This document shows, piece after piece, positions 1 to 10,670 of a stretch of DNA of 64,000 nt; the first letter of the stretch is position 1; the number at the start of each line of letters is the position of its first letter. Below the pieces are notes generated by a model. That model ran no database searches. It was given only the letters and a program-made list of their open reading frames with translations, and was not told where the DNA came from. This stretch comes from Panicum virgatum. Its lineage: Eukaryota > Streptophyta > Magnoliopsida > Poales > Poaceae. The DNA lies in assembly GCF_016808335.1 (NCBI RefSeq), contig NC_053142.1, forward strand, positions 40,467,674 to 40,531,673, given 5' to 3'. Both the position numbers and the translations under genes were made by a program.

Positions 1-335
1 GGGGCCGTTTGTTTTCTGAGGTTTTTCTTTAAGTCCTTGTCACATCAATTTTTTTTTACTATTTAGGAGTATCAAATAAAATCTGTTTATAAATTTTTTT
101 GACGGATGAGTGCTAATTCGTGAGACGAATCTAGTGAGTTTAATTAATCCATAATTCACTACAGTGATGCTACAGCAACCATCGGCTGATTATGAATTAG
201 TATACCTCATTAGAGTCGTCTCGTAGTTTAGCCTCATAGTTCTGCAATTAGTTTTGTAATTAGACTCATATTTCTAAATATTAAAATTATTTTTGACGTG
301 ACATGGTCTAAAATTTAGTTCCCGGATCCAAACAA
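1..335. repeat. MITE-like element, AT-rich
   Basis: The block starts near GGGGCCGTTTGTTTTC and ends near CGGATCCAAACAAC, which is an imperfect terminal inverted repeat. The interior is AT-rich with the phrase GAGACGAATCTA, which recurs in the blocks near 25.5, 27.0 and 34.9 kb. No coding potential is seen. The left edge coincides with the window edge, so a target duplication cannot be tested. The superfamily is not resolved. Confidence 0.5.
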
Positions 336-1136
336 CTTCTAAGTTGATAAACAAACCCAGCCATTTGTAATGGAAAATGGTGAAAGTAGTGCTGGAAAAA
401 ATCTGACTAACCAGAAATCGAAAATGATCTCTGTTTCGGCGTTTCTAGACATAAATAACATTTCTTTTAAAAAAATCTTTGAGCGCGTATTGCAAATTGC
501 AATAAGCATGAAATAGTTAAGTCGGAAAAAAATGTAAATTCCTGGACTAACGAGAATTGTTAAAAATGATATCGTTTCCTACTGATGATGAAATAGTTGA
601 TGTGGTGCTGTCCACAGGGCCCGGTGACTTGTACGATTTTTCCTTTTTTTTTCTTCCTAGGCCTCACATGGCCCATTTTGTAGAGCCGACCTCACCACCT
701 ATCTCAGGCCCAAAGCCCCAAAGCACCCCTGAGCCACGGTTATCGCAGTCAATGACATAGCGACCCCTAAAGTGCCAGCTTGACATCACCCACGACCCGC
801 GTCACGTTCTCTTCCAGCCAGGGCACGTTCCTGCTCGTCGTCGCCCCCCGGATTCCCTTCCCTGCAATAGACAAATCTCCCACCCTCCGCCGCTGCACGG
901 CTCCGCCCATAGCCGGCCGGGAGTGGGAGATACTTCCATCAAGGATAGCACACAGGATTTTTGTTCAAAAAAAAAAAAAGGATAGCACACAGGATTCGCG
1001 CCGCCCGTGGGAAAAGGAGGCGACGAGTCCACCCACCCGCATTCGGGCTCGGGCGCCACCCCGCGCACACAGGATTGCCGCTGCGCCCGCGGACCGCCGT
1101 CCACTCGCGGGGCCAGAGGGAGGGAGGGGCGGAGCG
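336..1136. other. 5' flank and leader of the desaturase gene
   Basis: AT-rich sequence to about 600, then increasingly GC-rich towards the ATG at 1137, as is usual for grass promoters and leaders. It contains CT-rich leader-like sequence after 780 and the short poly(A) insertion at 942-996. No clear TATA box was identified, and the open frames here look like chance products of GC-rich DNA. Confidence 0.4.
942..996 (+). repeat. Tail-only retroposon insertion with 18-bp duplication
   Basis: AGGATAGCACACAGGATT occurs at 942-959 and again at 979-996. Between the copies are only about 19 bases, TTTGTTC followed by a run of A. A long direct duplication next to a poly(A) run is the mark of target-primed reverse transcription, here of an element truncated almost to its tail. 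It lies in the probable 5' leader of the desaturase gene. Confidence 0.6.
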
Positions 1137-3839
1137 ATGGGCGCGGGGGTGGAGGCGGACGAAGGGGTGATGGCGACGGACTTCTTCTGGTCGTACACGG
1201 ACGAGCCGCACGCGTCGCGCCGCCGGGAGATCCTGGCCAAGTACCCGCAGATCAAGGAGCTCTTCGGCCCGGATCCGTGGGCCTTCCTCAAGGTGCCGTC
1301 ATCTGCCTCTTTTTTTTTTTTTTGCCCGGCTCTGTGCCGTCCTGGCGTCCTCCTTGTGTGCTGCAATGAGGAATTGGGGATTGAGCTTGCCGGAGAGTGC
1401 AATTCATATTGTTTTTTCCCCCTACGATGCTTGGCTTTTGCGGTGAAGTGTAAGCTGGGTCTGGGTAGCCTTAAAGCCGAGATCTCTCTAATTGACGTAC
1501 CTGAATAAATCAGTAGGGGAATTAGTTTGGCGGTGTTCAGCTTCTAGTGCTTACGTTACTAGAGTTATTCTCAGGAATCTCAACTGTGACAAAGTGATTG
1601 CAGTTATGCTTTTTAAAGGAAAGGTTGCAGCCAAACTTGTTTTGATTTTCCCATTTTCTTTTGTTAATTGCTTGTTTATGTAACAGTTAACTTGTTACCC
1701 TTGTCTTCAACCTGAAAATTTAATGCGCTTGGAAACTGTTAAACTTGGGAATTATGGTGCAAAACGGAATAACTAGTAGTAATTAAGCAATACTACATTT
1801 AAAGCGGGAGCTTCTTCCATTAAGCTTTCTTATCCAGCCATAACAAGCTTAATAGAATTTGTTTAGGCGCCATAAGCTGGCCTGACATTTCTTCAAAATA
1901 AATTAAGCTGGCCTGACATTTCTTCAAAATAAATTAAGCTGGCCTGACATTTCTGCCCAACAGTTCTTGTTGGTCCTGGATCAGTTCCACGCTTCCACCA
2001 GTAACTTTCAAGCCTGAAATGGTAGTTGCTTCTTCCGGTTGGCTTCCGTGCACTTTAAAGGCATGGAATAAAGCCTGTGCTGTTAATTAAAGATTATGAC
2101 AATAATGACATCAGGACCAACTAACAAATGATAAGATTCATTGTGTCAAGCTCCTCCTGTGACTCTAACCTCTGCTTAGTATAGTTTCACACTTTCAATC
2201 CAGTTGCTTCTTCTTTTTTACTTATTTGATTTGAATGTGGGTGCCAGGAAGGAAATTAGCCCTAACTACTTTCTCCTCGAAGGATAAGCCCCAAATCACT
2301 TTGCCCGTCGATATATCTGCCTGTTAAGCCTGCTGCATGTTCTGTTTTGCATGAACAATTTGGGATGGTAATTCTTAAACCAATCCTAAGATGCAAACAT
2401 ATCTTGGTGGTGTCTCAGTGAGACTGACAACAACAATAGGAAGCATTTAAGAAAAGTATATTTCTTTTTTTTTCCTGTACAGAAGGTCATTTGCGTGAAA
2501 CACAAATCCACTAAGACATCTTTGCTACTATTGAACATGATAGAATTCTCGGATGATCTATATCTATAGATTTCAATACAATCTGAATTTATAAGCACAG
2601 ACACGAACTCACTGAAGTTACAGTGCCCTGCACCATTGCTCTGCAGCTGTTTGAAACAGAGTATCCTTGTTTTCTCTCCTTGCTAGGATTCATATGCAAA
2701 ACTGGTATCTAAGCATATATCCCTTTCACCAACAGCTGTTGTGCTGACCATTGAACTCTGGCAACAGAAACGAGCAACTTGTAACAGCCACAGTTTCATG
2801 ACCTGTTTGAAAAATCAGGGGACCTGTCATCCTCTCCATAAGTGGTACTAGCTTGGTTTGTTTTTTGTTGTGCTGTAAGTTGTTCGTGCATACCTGTATG
2901 AATATAGGAAATTTGGCATTCGGTTTCATTAGTAAGATATTACTGCAAAATGTAGACCCTTTTTCATTGAGTTTTACTACTACTGTTTTCTGACAGCAGT
3001 GCCAACTTTATCTGCAGATTGCTGTGATTGTTTCACTTCAGCTGTGGACTGCTACATTCCTCCGTGATGCCAGCTGGTTGAAGCTCCTGACAGTTGCCTA
3101 CTTCTTCGGCTCCTTCCTGAACCACAACCTGTTCCTTGCTATCCATGAGCTGAGCCACAACCTCGCCTTCACGACCCCGTCCCTGAATCGCTGGCTAGGC
3201 ATCTTTGCAAACCTCCCCATCGGTGTCCCCATGTCCATAACCTTCCAAAAGTACCACCTGGAGCACCACCGGTTCCAAGGCGTGGACGGCATCGACATGG
3301 ACATCCCCAGCCAGGCAGAGGCGCACGCCGTGAAGAACGCCATCAGCAAGTCCGTGTGGGTGGTGCTCCAGCTCTTCTTCTACGCGCTGAGGCCGCTGTT
3401 CCTGAAGCCGAAGCCCCCAGGCCTGTGGGAGTTCACCAACCTCGCCATCCAGGTCGCGCTGGACGCCGGCCTGGTCTACCTCCACGGCTGGAGGTCGCTG
3501 GCCTACCTGATACTCTCGACGTTCGTCGGCGGCGGGATGCACCCCATGGCGGGCCACTTCATCTCGGAGCACTACGTGTTCAGCCCCGACCAGGAGACCT
3601 ACTCCTACTACGGCCCCCTGAACCTGATGACCTGGCACGTGGGGTACCACAACGAGCACCACGACTTCCCGAGGATCCCCGGCACGAGGCTGCACAAGGT
3701 GAAGGAGATCGCGCCGGAGTACTACGAGAGCCTGAGGTCGTACAGGTCGTGGAGCCAGGTGATCTACATGTACATCATGGACCAGACAGTCGGGCCGTTC
3801 AGCCGGATGAAGAGGAAGGCGCCGAAGAAAGACTCGTAG
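1137..3839 (+). CDS. DES1: Sphingolipid delta-4 desaturase (DES1/DEGS type)
   Basis: Two exons, 1137-1292 and 3018-3839, joined in phase 0 (AAG|GT and GCAG|AT) to give 325 residues, close to the family length. The family is an ER membrane di-iron enzyme that introduces the delta-4 double bond into the ceramide long-chain base. The three histidine boxes are visible: HELSH at 95-99, HLEHH at 132-136 and HNEHH at 263-267. The N-terminus has the [15 protein letters not shown] segment typical of DES1 proteins. Hydrophobic stretches lie around residues 53-100 and 150-210, and the C-terminus is basic. The chosen ATG is the first in frame just before this conserved segment. The intron of 1,725 bases carries a short tandem repeat. 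No frame damage is seen. Confidence 0.95.
1874..1954. repeat. 31-bp tandem repeat, about 2.6 copies
   Basis: A unit starting AAGCTGGCCTGACATTTCTT repeats at 1874, 1905 and 1936 with a period of 31. The first two copies look identical and the third diverges after CATTTCT. It lies inside the desaturase intron and has no evident function. Confidence 0.9.
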
Positions 3840-4136
3840 TTGATGGACCTCCTCCTGCCTGCGGGTGGAATTTTTTTTGTGTGTCGTCTATGAACTCTAT
3901 TAGAGATGTTTCTGTTGGTGTAAACCTGACGATCCGTTGGAACTGCGTGCTATCACAAGTTTTGCGAGTAATTTTTACACGTTCCAGAGGTATACTTTCC
4001 ATTATGTGTCACTTGGTGTATGGTGAATTAGAAATGGCCACGGTTCTTTAAAACCTGATGCATCGTGCGCTACTTTCCCCTCGCCCGCTCCGTGAGTTGC
4101 GAATTTGCGATCCTGCGACACTGATCGCGGCTGCTG
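3840..4136 (+). other. 3' UTR region of the desaturase gene
   Basis: Non-coding sequence after the TAG at 3837-3839, T-rich and lacking any conserved frame, as expected for a 3' UTR and the start of intergenic DNA. No precise poly(A) site is assigned. Confidence 0.5.
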
Positions 4137-4639
4137 GCAGTGCAACCAACGTTTTTTTTAAGGCACCGCACAAGATAGTGCGAGCTTTTTTTTTTTGAAA
4201 ATTAGAGTTTCTATTGATATAGCAGAAAAAATATAAGACTACAATCCTGGAAGACCATAGTCAGAAAAAAGAAAAGAAATGAAAGTGCGGGGAACTCCAA
4301 GACTCAACTCTTCCAGTTAGATTGGGGCATCAACACAGGAAACTCGATATCTCAACTCTCACCCGGTTGGATTGGGGCATCGACACGGTTAAACACTCAA
4401 AACTGAAGGGCCACAGAGGCCGAGTAAGCCAAGTCAGCACAGTTACCAACCTTGTCCTGCCCAGGATGTCGCCGTCGAAACACGATCCCGCGTTGATAGA
4501 AAGTCGGAAAAAAACATGCCGCATCACACCGAGGAGGCCACCGTCATGCAACATGTCGCCATAATGCCTTTGCCCCACCATACAGCATCCGACAGAGTAA
4601 AACTACCAAATCCGGACCTCTCGCAGTGCAACCAACGTT
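4137..4639 (-). mobile_element. 5'-truncated LINE-like retroposon with 17-bp target duplication
   Basis: GCAGTGCAACCAACGTT occurs at 4137-4153 and again at 4623-4639, flanking about 470 bases. Immediately inside the left copy is a T run, and a second T run at about 4188 is followed by GAAAATT, so the element lies in minus orientation with its poly(A) end at the left. No reverse transcriptase frame remains, which fits strong 5' truncation. The long direct repeat plus poly(A) is diagnostic of target-primed insertion; the LINE family is inferred. Confidence 0.75.
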
Positions 4640-4765
4640 GAACTATTCCTGAGGGCCAAAGGTATTGGGTGCCCACGTTCTGACGGTGGGTGATGAAGAG
4701 TTCGAATTGCTCATCAAAACTTGACAAAGATGTACACATGTAGACTTTCTGGAGTTCAGATTTGG

Positions 4766-5350
4766 AATAATTTGATGACACTTGTAAAGGAACATGTTGT
4801 GAAGATTCATCATTGAGCTGGATGCAAGTACAGTAAACATGTTGTAAAGGTTCACCATGCGATTAATTAGATGCAAGTACAGTTGCAGCCACTGCAGTTT
4901 AAAATGTAAGAAATACATCCATCACACCGTTCTGAATCGTAATGTCATTGTCTGTGATTAAACATTGTTAAAGCTCTTTTCACAAAGAGAAAGGGGTGGC
5001 TCTTCCTACTGTCCTTTGTGTGATCCAGGAAAGATAAGTGATCATCTAAGATGTGCGTCTGTCGCCTCCTCGCCCTATCTGAGGTGTTAATTTCTTTCTT
5101 AAAGCTTTTGAGGTTTTCATCAATTGGATTGGATGCAAGCCCAGTTGCAGGGTTGCAATAGGAACTGCCCGAAATACATTCACCAGGCGGTTCCAAATCG
5201 TATCATCGTTGTTCCTGCTTACACACTCTACTGTCCTGGCTGCCATACAGGGTTCGCGGCGTTCAAGCCTCGCAGATTTTGTTGTCTCGAGCCAAAAACT
5301 TGCCATTCGACAGTCCTGCCAAACCAGCGTAGCCAAACAAGACAGGCGCA
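4766..5350 (+). repeat. Dispersed repeat, copy A (inverted relative to copy B at 36.15-36.71 kb)
   Basis: This stretch matches the reverse complement of 36149-36706 over most of its length, with gaps. Shared landmarks include ATTCATCATTGAGCTGGATG, GTCTGTGATTAAACATTG, GTTCGCGGCGTTCA and CCAAAAACTTGCCATT. Inside each copy the motif GATGCAAGYNCAGT recurs about three times, resembling the subterminal repeats of DNA transposons. No termini or target duplications were found, so the type is unknown. Copy B lies exactly where the beta-xylosidase gene is truncated. Confidence 0.7.
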
Positions 5351-5857
5351 CGACGCAGCAGCCATGCCGTTGCGCCGAGGTACCTCCCTCCTTCGCCAGT
5401 GTGTTCCTTGGAGAGTGGATTGCGTCACCAGGAAGAAACCTAACCGCACGGGCCACTAGATCCGCCGAAAGTCTCGCATGACCGGTGTACGCGCTTCCTT
5501 CAGTCTCAACAAAAGAAGCATAAGATTTTCGTCGAAAAAAAGGAATTTTGCCAAAAAAAAACCAAAGAATCATCGGCAGCCGGAGCGTTGCCTTTCCGAT
5601 CTCCTAACCGAACTCCGAAAGCAGGGCCTCCAAACTCCAGCCACGCGCCGGGCCCACATGTCAGTAAGCAATCATTAGCACCTCATTAGAAGCGACTGGC
5701 TAGCTAATAATCTAGAGATATCTCTAGGCTGCCTATATGATTCAAAACGTCAACCGCCGGCCGCTTCCTTGAACGCCGACGCGGCCACACAACTCATTTT
5801 CAAAGCTTTACAGATCGGCTCCGAGCTCGCGTCCACACCACACCACGCGGCGGCTAC
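5351..5857. other. 5' flank of the small-protein gene
   Basis: Mixed-composition sequence between the dispersed repeat and the TATA-like site. It contains two A-runs near 5535 and 5555. No gene is recognised. Confidence 0.4.
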
Positions 5858-5866
5858 TTTTATATC
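5858..5866 (+). promoter_or_regulatory. TATA-like box of the small-protein gene
   Basis: TTTTATATC lies about 140 bases upstream of the ATG at 6003 and is followed by a CT-rich leader-like tract. Position and context fit a plant core promoter, but this is inferred from sequence only. Confidence 0.5.
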
Positions 5867-6002
5867 CTCCTCCTCTCGACCTCTCCTCCCCCTCCACACG
5901 CCTTCGCGACAAGTCGGCAACCGCCGCATCCCATTTTTTCCTTCCTGGCCTCCCGTCGTCTTCTTCCTCCACGAGACGCAGCCAGCGGCGTCGACCAAGG
6001 AG

Positions 6003-6143
6003 ATGGGCGGGTTCGACCAGCAGGTCAAGAAGCGGACCAAGGAGCTGAAGCACCTCAAGGACAAGGCGATGAGGGGCATCAAGGTGGCCGGCGAGTCGTG
6101 CAAGAAGGCGTGGAACAAGGTCAGGAGCAGCATCAAGCGCTAG
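6003..6143 (+). CDS. Small lysine-rich protein, 46 residues
   Basis: The ATG at 6003 opens a frame of 46 codons beginning MGGFDQQVKKRTKELK and ending KVRSSIKR. It is very rich in lysine and arginine, has one cysteine in a GESCKKAW segment, and could form one amphipathic helix. There is no signal peptide or membrane segment. An upstream TATA-like box, a CT-rich leader, high GC in the frame and an AT-rich trailer after the stop support a real short gene. I do not recognise a named family; function unknown. The longer frame from 5769 runs through leader-like sequence and is less likely. Confidence 0.6.
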   Translation: MGGFDQQVKKRTKELKHLKDKAMRGIKVAGESCKKAWNKVRSSIKR

Positions 6144-7331
6144 GCGTTTGGGTTTCGACTACAGCAGCGTGCTTTTCTGAGTTTTCGTTGTGATTTTGGT
6201 ATTGTTGGATCTATTTTATTCGAACAACTTGATGTAAAAATTCGTATGTGTGTGTAGCGTATGGCTAGTATTTATCTTTTGCTTGTCCCATGCGTGTGTT
6301 CTTCGTGCTATTCTTCGTTGGCAGACTTTGTAGTTGGCCGTAGATGACAGATCTGTTGCTGCGAAGTTTTCAGAGAATTTCAACGTCTTGCAAAAGAACA
6401 GCCATAGCCACGTAGCTGTCGATGGTCCTCACACCTGATCATCGTTTTGATTGAAGCTTCCATCTCCCACCACAACTATCAAGGCTCTCAATCGTGATGT
6501 CCATCTATCTCATCAGAGAAATCAGTTAAAGTAATTACCACCGGTGTTAGTCGCTAGCCTGCTCCTTAACCTACAGGGTTTAAACGAACCGAACTAAGAT
6601 CTGTCACGACCCACGGCTGCTCCAAATCATGTAGCGGTGTATCTCCCATCGCCTGAACAACAAAGCGCGTGGCTGAAAATGCCCCTCAAGGTTTCAAAAA
6701 AAAAAAGTCCCTATGGCCTCAAGTGGCACAAGTCTCTCCAGTCCAAGAATAAGATTGCTCCAGCCCCAACAAGGGACAATCGATCAATCCAGTTAGCCTA
6801 TTTTAGAATGCCTTTTAGAGTGGTACAGCACTAAAGAATTTCTCTTTCGGCCATTGAATAAGAGAGTATTCAACAGCTTTAGAGGAAACGATTCGGTTGC
6901 CGCAATTCTCATTTTTCATTTTTCATCAAGAAACAAAATGGCAGTCCAGACGGATCCTAATTCATGCTGACAGCTGGGTTCACGTCGGCTGCTCGTGTAG
7001 AACGACCAAGCTCAAGCTGACTCGACAGCCGGGTGTAAGAATAATAATGCAACACGAGGGCACGCAGCATGTGAAGGACGACGAGGGTAGCTGCAACAGC
7101 ATGTGAAGCAACCTATAACAAACATGAAATCCCAGCACGCAAGGCTAGACCATGTGAAAACTGGCAGTATCTCGAATTCAAAATTCTGCTGATACAAATA
7201 CAGCAACCGACACGCTAACTGCATAAGAAACTTGGGTAAAAAAACAGCAGTTCAATATGCTATTGCTAGGTATGCTCACCCTACAGGTCCACGAGGAACA
7301 ACTGCAGGGAATTAGGCTCTCCACAGGGCGA
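6144..7331. other. Intergenic, 3' ends of the small-protein and SCI1-like genes
   Basis: AT-rich sequence with no conserved frame. The first 150 bases look like the small-protein 3' UTR, and the last few hundred bases before 7332 are the expected 3' UTR of the minus-strand gene. Nothing else is recognised. Confidence 0.5.
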
Positions 7332-10196
7332 CTACTGCAAAGGGGCATCAGGATCCAATCTTTTTTGGATTGCAGCTGCAGCCTGATAATGAAAAATGAT
7401 TTGCTTAAGGTTATAGGAGTATATGTTAACCCATCATATCTGGCTTGCAAGTTGAGAACGAAAGAACGTACCTGAAAATTGCCCAACCTGTATTGATAGT
7501 TCATTTCCTCACGTAGACGGGCCTGCTCCTTCATATCTTGAGCCTAAGAGCAGGTAAAACACACAAGATGAATATAACTTAATTCGCTTTCAGTTACTAT
7601 ACCATAATCCTACTGTAATATTTCCACAACCATACCCTGTTAGGGATATTAACGGAAAAATCATGAGATGTAGTAAATAAAACATGGATTGAATAAGAAA
7701 AGCAAATAAATGGGTGCAGCCTTGGAACCGAGTGTTCAAACAATAAGGTCAAAAGCAATAATTGTCGCTAAATTTGTTTCAGGTAAGGAATGGACATATA
7801 TAGGTCCTAGGAGACTATGATACAATGAAATATCCTAGAAGGTAGCAAAATTGTACACAATGGACTGCACACCTGTGCAATCAACTTGGTTGATTGGACA
7901 GAAGTGTAGATGTCAACTACAAAGGTCTTCATATACTTATTCAGAGAAAGAGCTGTTATGTGCAGACAAGCTATTTGTTCGCTTCAATCACATAGTGCAT
8001 GCTCTATAGTCTATCCATTTTGCATATCACTTCCCATTATAAATAGTTAATATTCTCTTTGAGCAAAATAATGCATGACATTATAACAGCTGTTTCTAAG
8101 CCATATCCATTTCATGCTGGAGCATGATCTTAAACTAGTAGCAAAACCCTACATGAACATTATAGTATTTAATTGATGTTTCAAAGATAAATCAAGGCTG
8201 ACAAAAGGAACACAAAATTAATCTAACCAGTCCTGCTTGCATGGAGCGTTTTAAAGCTTCCACTTCTTCCTCCTTTCGTCGTTCACGTTCCTTCAATAGT
8301 TCCAATCTGCATGATTTTTTTAAACAAGTTAAAAAGGAACTACTCAACATATAATAAACTCCAAATCCAATTAAAATACAAGGGTTTCATAATATTCCCT
8401 TCATTGAACATGCAAAAAGTATGTGAAAAGATAACAGCTCACAAACTGATAATCGGTGTTCCATGTTTCAGAAATAAGTATAAAGATAACATTGTAGAAA
8501 TAAACAACAAAACAAATTCATGTTAGCATACCGTCGTTGCTCCTCATCATTAAATACTGTACGTTCTGTCACTGAGGTCTTTAAACCCTTCCTTTTCTCT
8601 TTCTCCATTGCTTTGCGATGATAAGCATCTAAATTATAATATCTGAAAGATAGCATAAAGAGATAAATGATAAATCCCTATTTTGAACCTATCATCTATT
8701 TCAAAGTTATACGCAGAAGACGGAAGGCATTACTTTTTTGATGGGAAAGTGGCTGTATTGTGATCCTCCATGAATCTGAGATAAAACCATATGTTAAACA
8801 TCATTGGAAAATCAAGTATACAGTAAGAAATATTTTTCTTGGTACATCAGAGGGTCACGAAATTATTCAAGCAACTTCATAACAGTAGAATAACTTACTC
8901 CTTAAACATTTGTTTCTCTTCCCAGTTTGACAGTGCTTCCAAATTAACCTGGGGCCACATTAACAAGAAAACTAAATTGAACAACCGGATTATTTTGGTC
9001 TTAAATTTTAAGATAGACCTCGATCCCTGCCTCACCGTGTATCGACATGTGCAGAACAATATAAAAGAAACATACCTGCTTGACTTCTGATAACCATGCA
9101 GTGAACTCTGGTCGCTTGCTCCTACAAAATATGTTGCACACTTAATTTATAGAAATGTGGTAGAAATAATTTGGTACTTCGTATCCAATTATCTAGTGTG
9201 ATAGTGTCTAAGTTCATCTCATTTTGTCATAGATACGACATGATGTTGGATTAAACTAGCAAAGTCCCATATAACATGTACTCAGCACTTAGCAGTAGTA
9301 TAAAACTGTTTATAAGTAAATTGGATATGTGGATGCATAAAATATTTCTCAAATTTTCTACTTGCACCATTCCTATGAATTATGAGGGATGAACTAAAAT
9401 CTGCTTCAAAGCTATTAGAATAGCAGCTTTATAAACTCGAAAGATACTAACGATCATTCCAGTAACATAATTATCTTCACTTTCAGTAAGCCTCAACATT
9501 TGCATATTTCAGATTGAGCTATACAATGCCGCACAAACAACAAAGTGCACCCGAAAAATTCGATGCAAATTCATAGCGTGATATGCCAAACCCTGAAGTT
9601 TCGAATTAAGGCACTCACCACATATCGACCTCACGGATGATACCATACTTCCCCCACGAGTTGGTCACGGCGCCCTTCTTCACCAAATCCTTCTTCTCTT
9701 CCTTCCTCTTCTTCTTCTTCTCCTTCCTCCTCCTCTCCCTCTCTTTTTCCTTCTCCTTCCTCTTCCGCCTCTCCTTCTCCTTCCTCCTCCGCCTCCTCTC
9801 CTCCTCCTCCCTCTCCTTCCTCCTCTTCCGACGCCGCCTCCGCCTCTCCTCCTCCGAATCCAACTCCGACTCGCCCTCTGACTCCGCGCTGGACCCCGAG
9901 TACGACGACTCGGACTCGGACTCCGACGACGAGCCCGTGCTCTCGCTGCGGCTCCGGCGCCGCCGCTCCTTCTCCTTCCTTCGCCGCTTCCGCCGCTCGC
10001 TAGAGTCCTCACCGGAGCTCTCGCTTCCCTCCTCCTCTTCCCGCCGCTTCGACTTGCCGCGGTGGCTCCGGTCCCGGCTTCCCTTCGAGTGCCCCTCCCT
10101 ACCAGCTTCTACCGACTTGCTGCCGCTGCGCGCCTCCTCCTCCTCCTCCCCATCGCCTCGACCATCACGAGCCGAGCCGCTCTGGTCCTTTGCCAT
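7332..10196 (-). CDS. SCI1: SCI1-like (stigma/style cell-cycle inhibitor 1-like) nuclear protein
   Basis: Eight exons on the minus strand: 10196-9619, 9121-9076, 8948-8899, 8775-8734, 8642-8532, 8306-8228, 7543-7472 and 7382-7332. All junctions are GT-AG and the phases agree, giving 342 residues. The N-terminal 170 residues are a very charged Arg/Glu/Ser-rich tract, as in nuclear splicing-associated proteins. The conserved core begins around residue 180 with VTNSWGKYGIIREVDMW and continues through TAWLSEVKQV and KYYNLDAYHRKAMEKEK. The end holds NYQYRLGNFQAAAAIQKRLD. This order matches the plant SCI1 family, reported as nuclear and linked to cell-cycle control; that role comes from the family, not from this sequence. 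It is divergently paired with SYP81. Confidence 0.85.
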
Positions 10197-10670
10197 GGAG
10201 TCGCCTGACTAGGGTTTCGCGTCGCAGGATCGAGAAGGGAGGGGAGGTGGCGAGGGCGAGACAGATCGGCTCGCGAGAGAGCCGCGAGTGGTGTCCGCCT
10301 GGGAGTGGCCTTGAGAGAGGAGAGAGAGGACGAAGTGGCCTTGGTGGCGTTCGCCTAATTTCCCTGGACCTCACTGACAGGTGGGTCCAGTTTTATCAAA
10401 CTGTGGTGGCCCCATATTCGTTCTCTGTTGCCTGTGTACACGTCTCCCACCTTCGCGACCCGTCTCCTCCCTCTCGCGCTCGCGCCCACCTCGCCGCCCG
10501 ATCCGACGCGCCGGCGTGGCGCCGCCCGCCGCCGATCCAGCGCGACGCAGTCGGCCCTTCCTGCCGCCCCCTGCACTTGCGGCTCATAAGCGCGCCAGCG
10601 GCGCATCTGGCAGGCTCACGAGCGCCCGTGGATCTGACCGGAGGCGGCGGCGGCTGCTACTGCCTCCGCG
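10197..10670. promoter_or_regulatory. Shared divergent promoter region of the SCI1-like gene and SYP81
   Basis: Only 474 bases separate the two start codons of oppositely oriented genes. The segment is GC-rich with no convincing TATA box, as often seen for broadly expressed divergent plant gene pairs. Both 5' leaders and the promoter must lie here. Co-regulation is inferred. Confidence 0.6.

Noticed and set aside
9637..10212. 191-codon plus-strand frame rich in Ser/Phe/Leu
   Set aside because: It is the exact antisense of the Arg/Glu-rich first exon of the SCI1-like gene; its length follows from codon bias.
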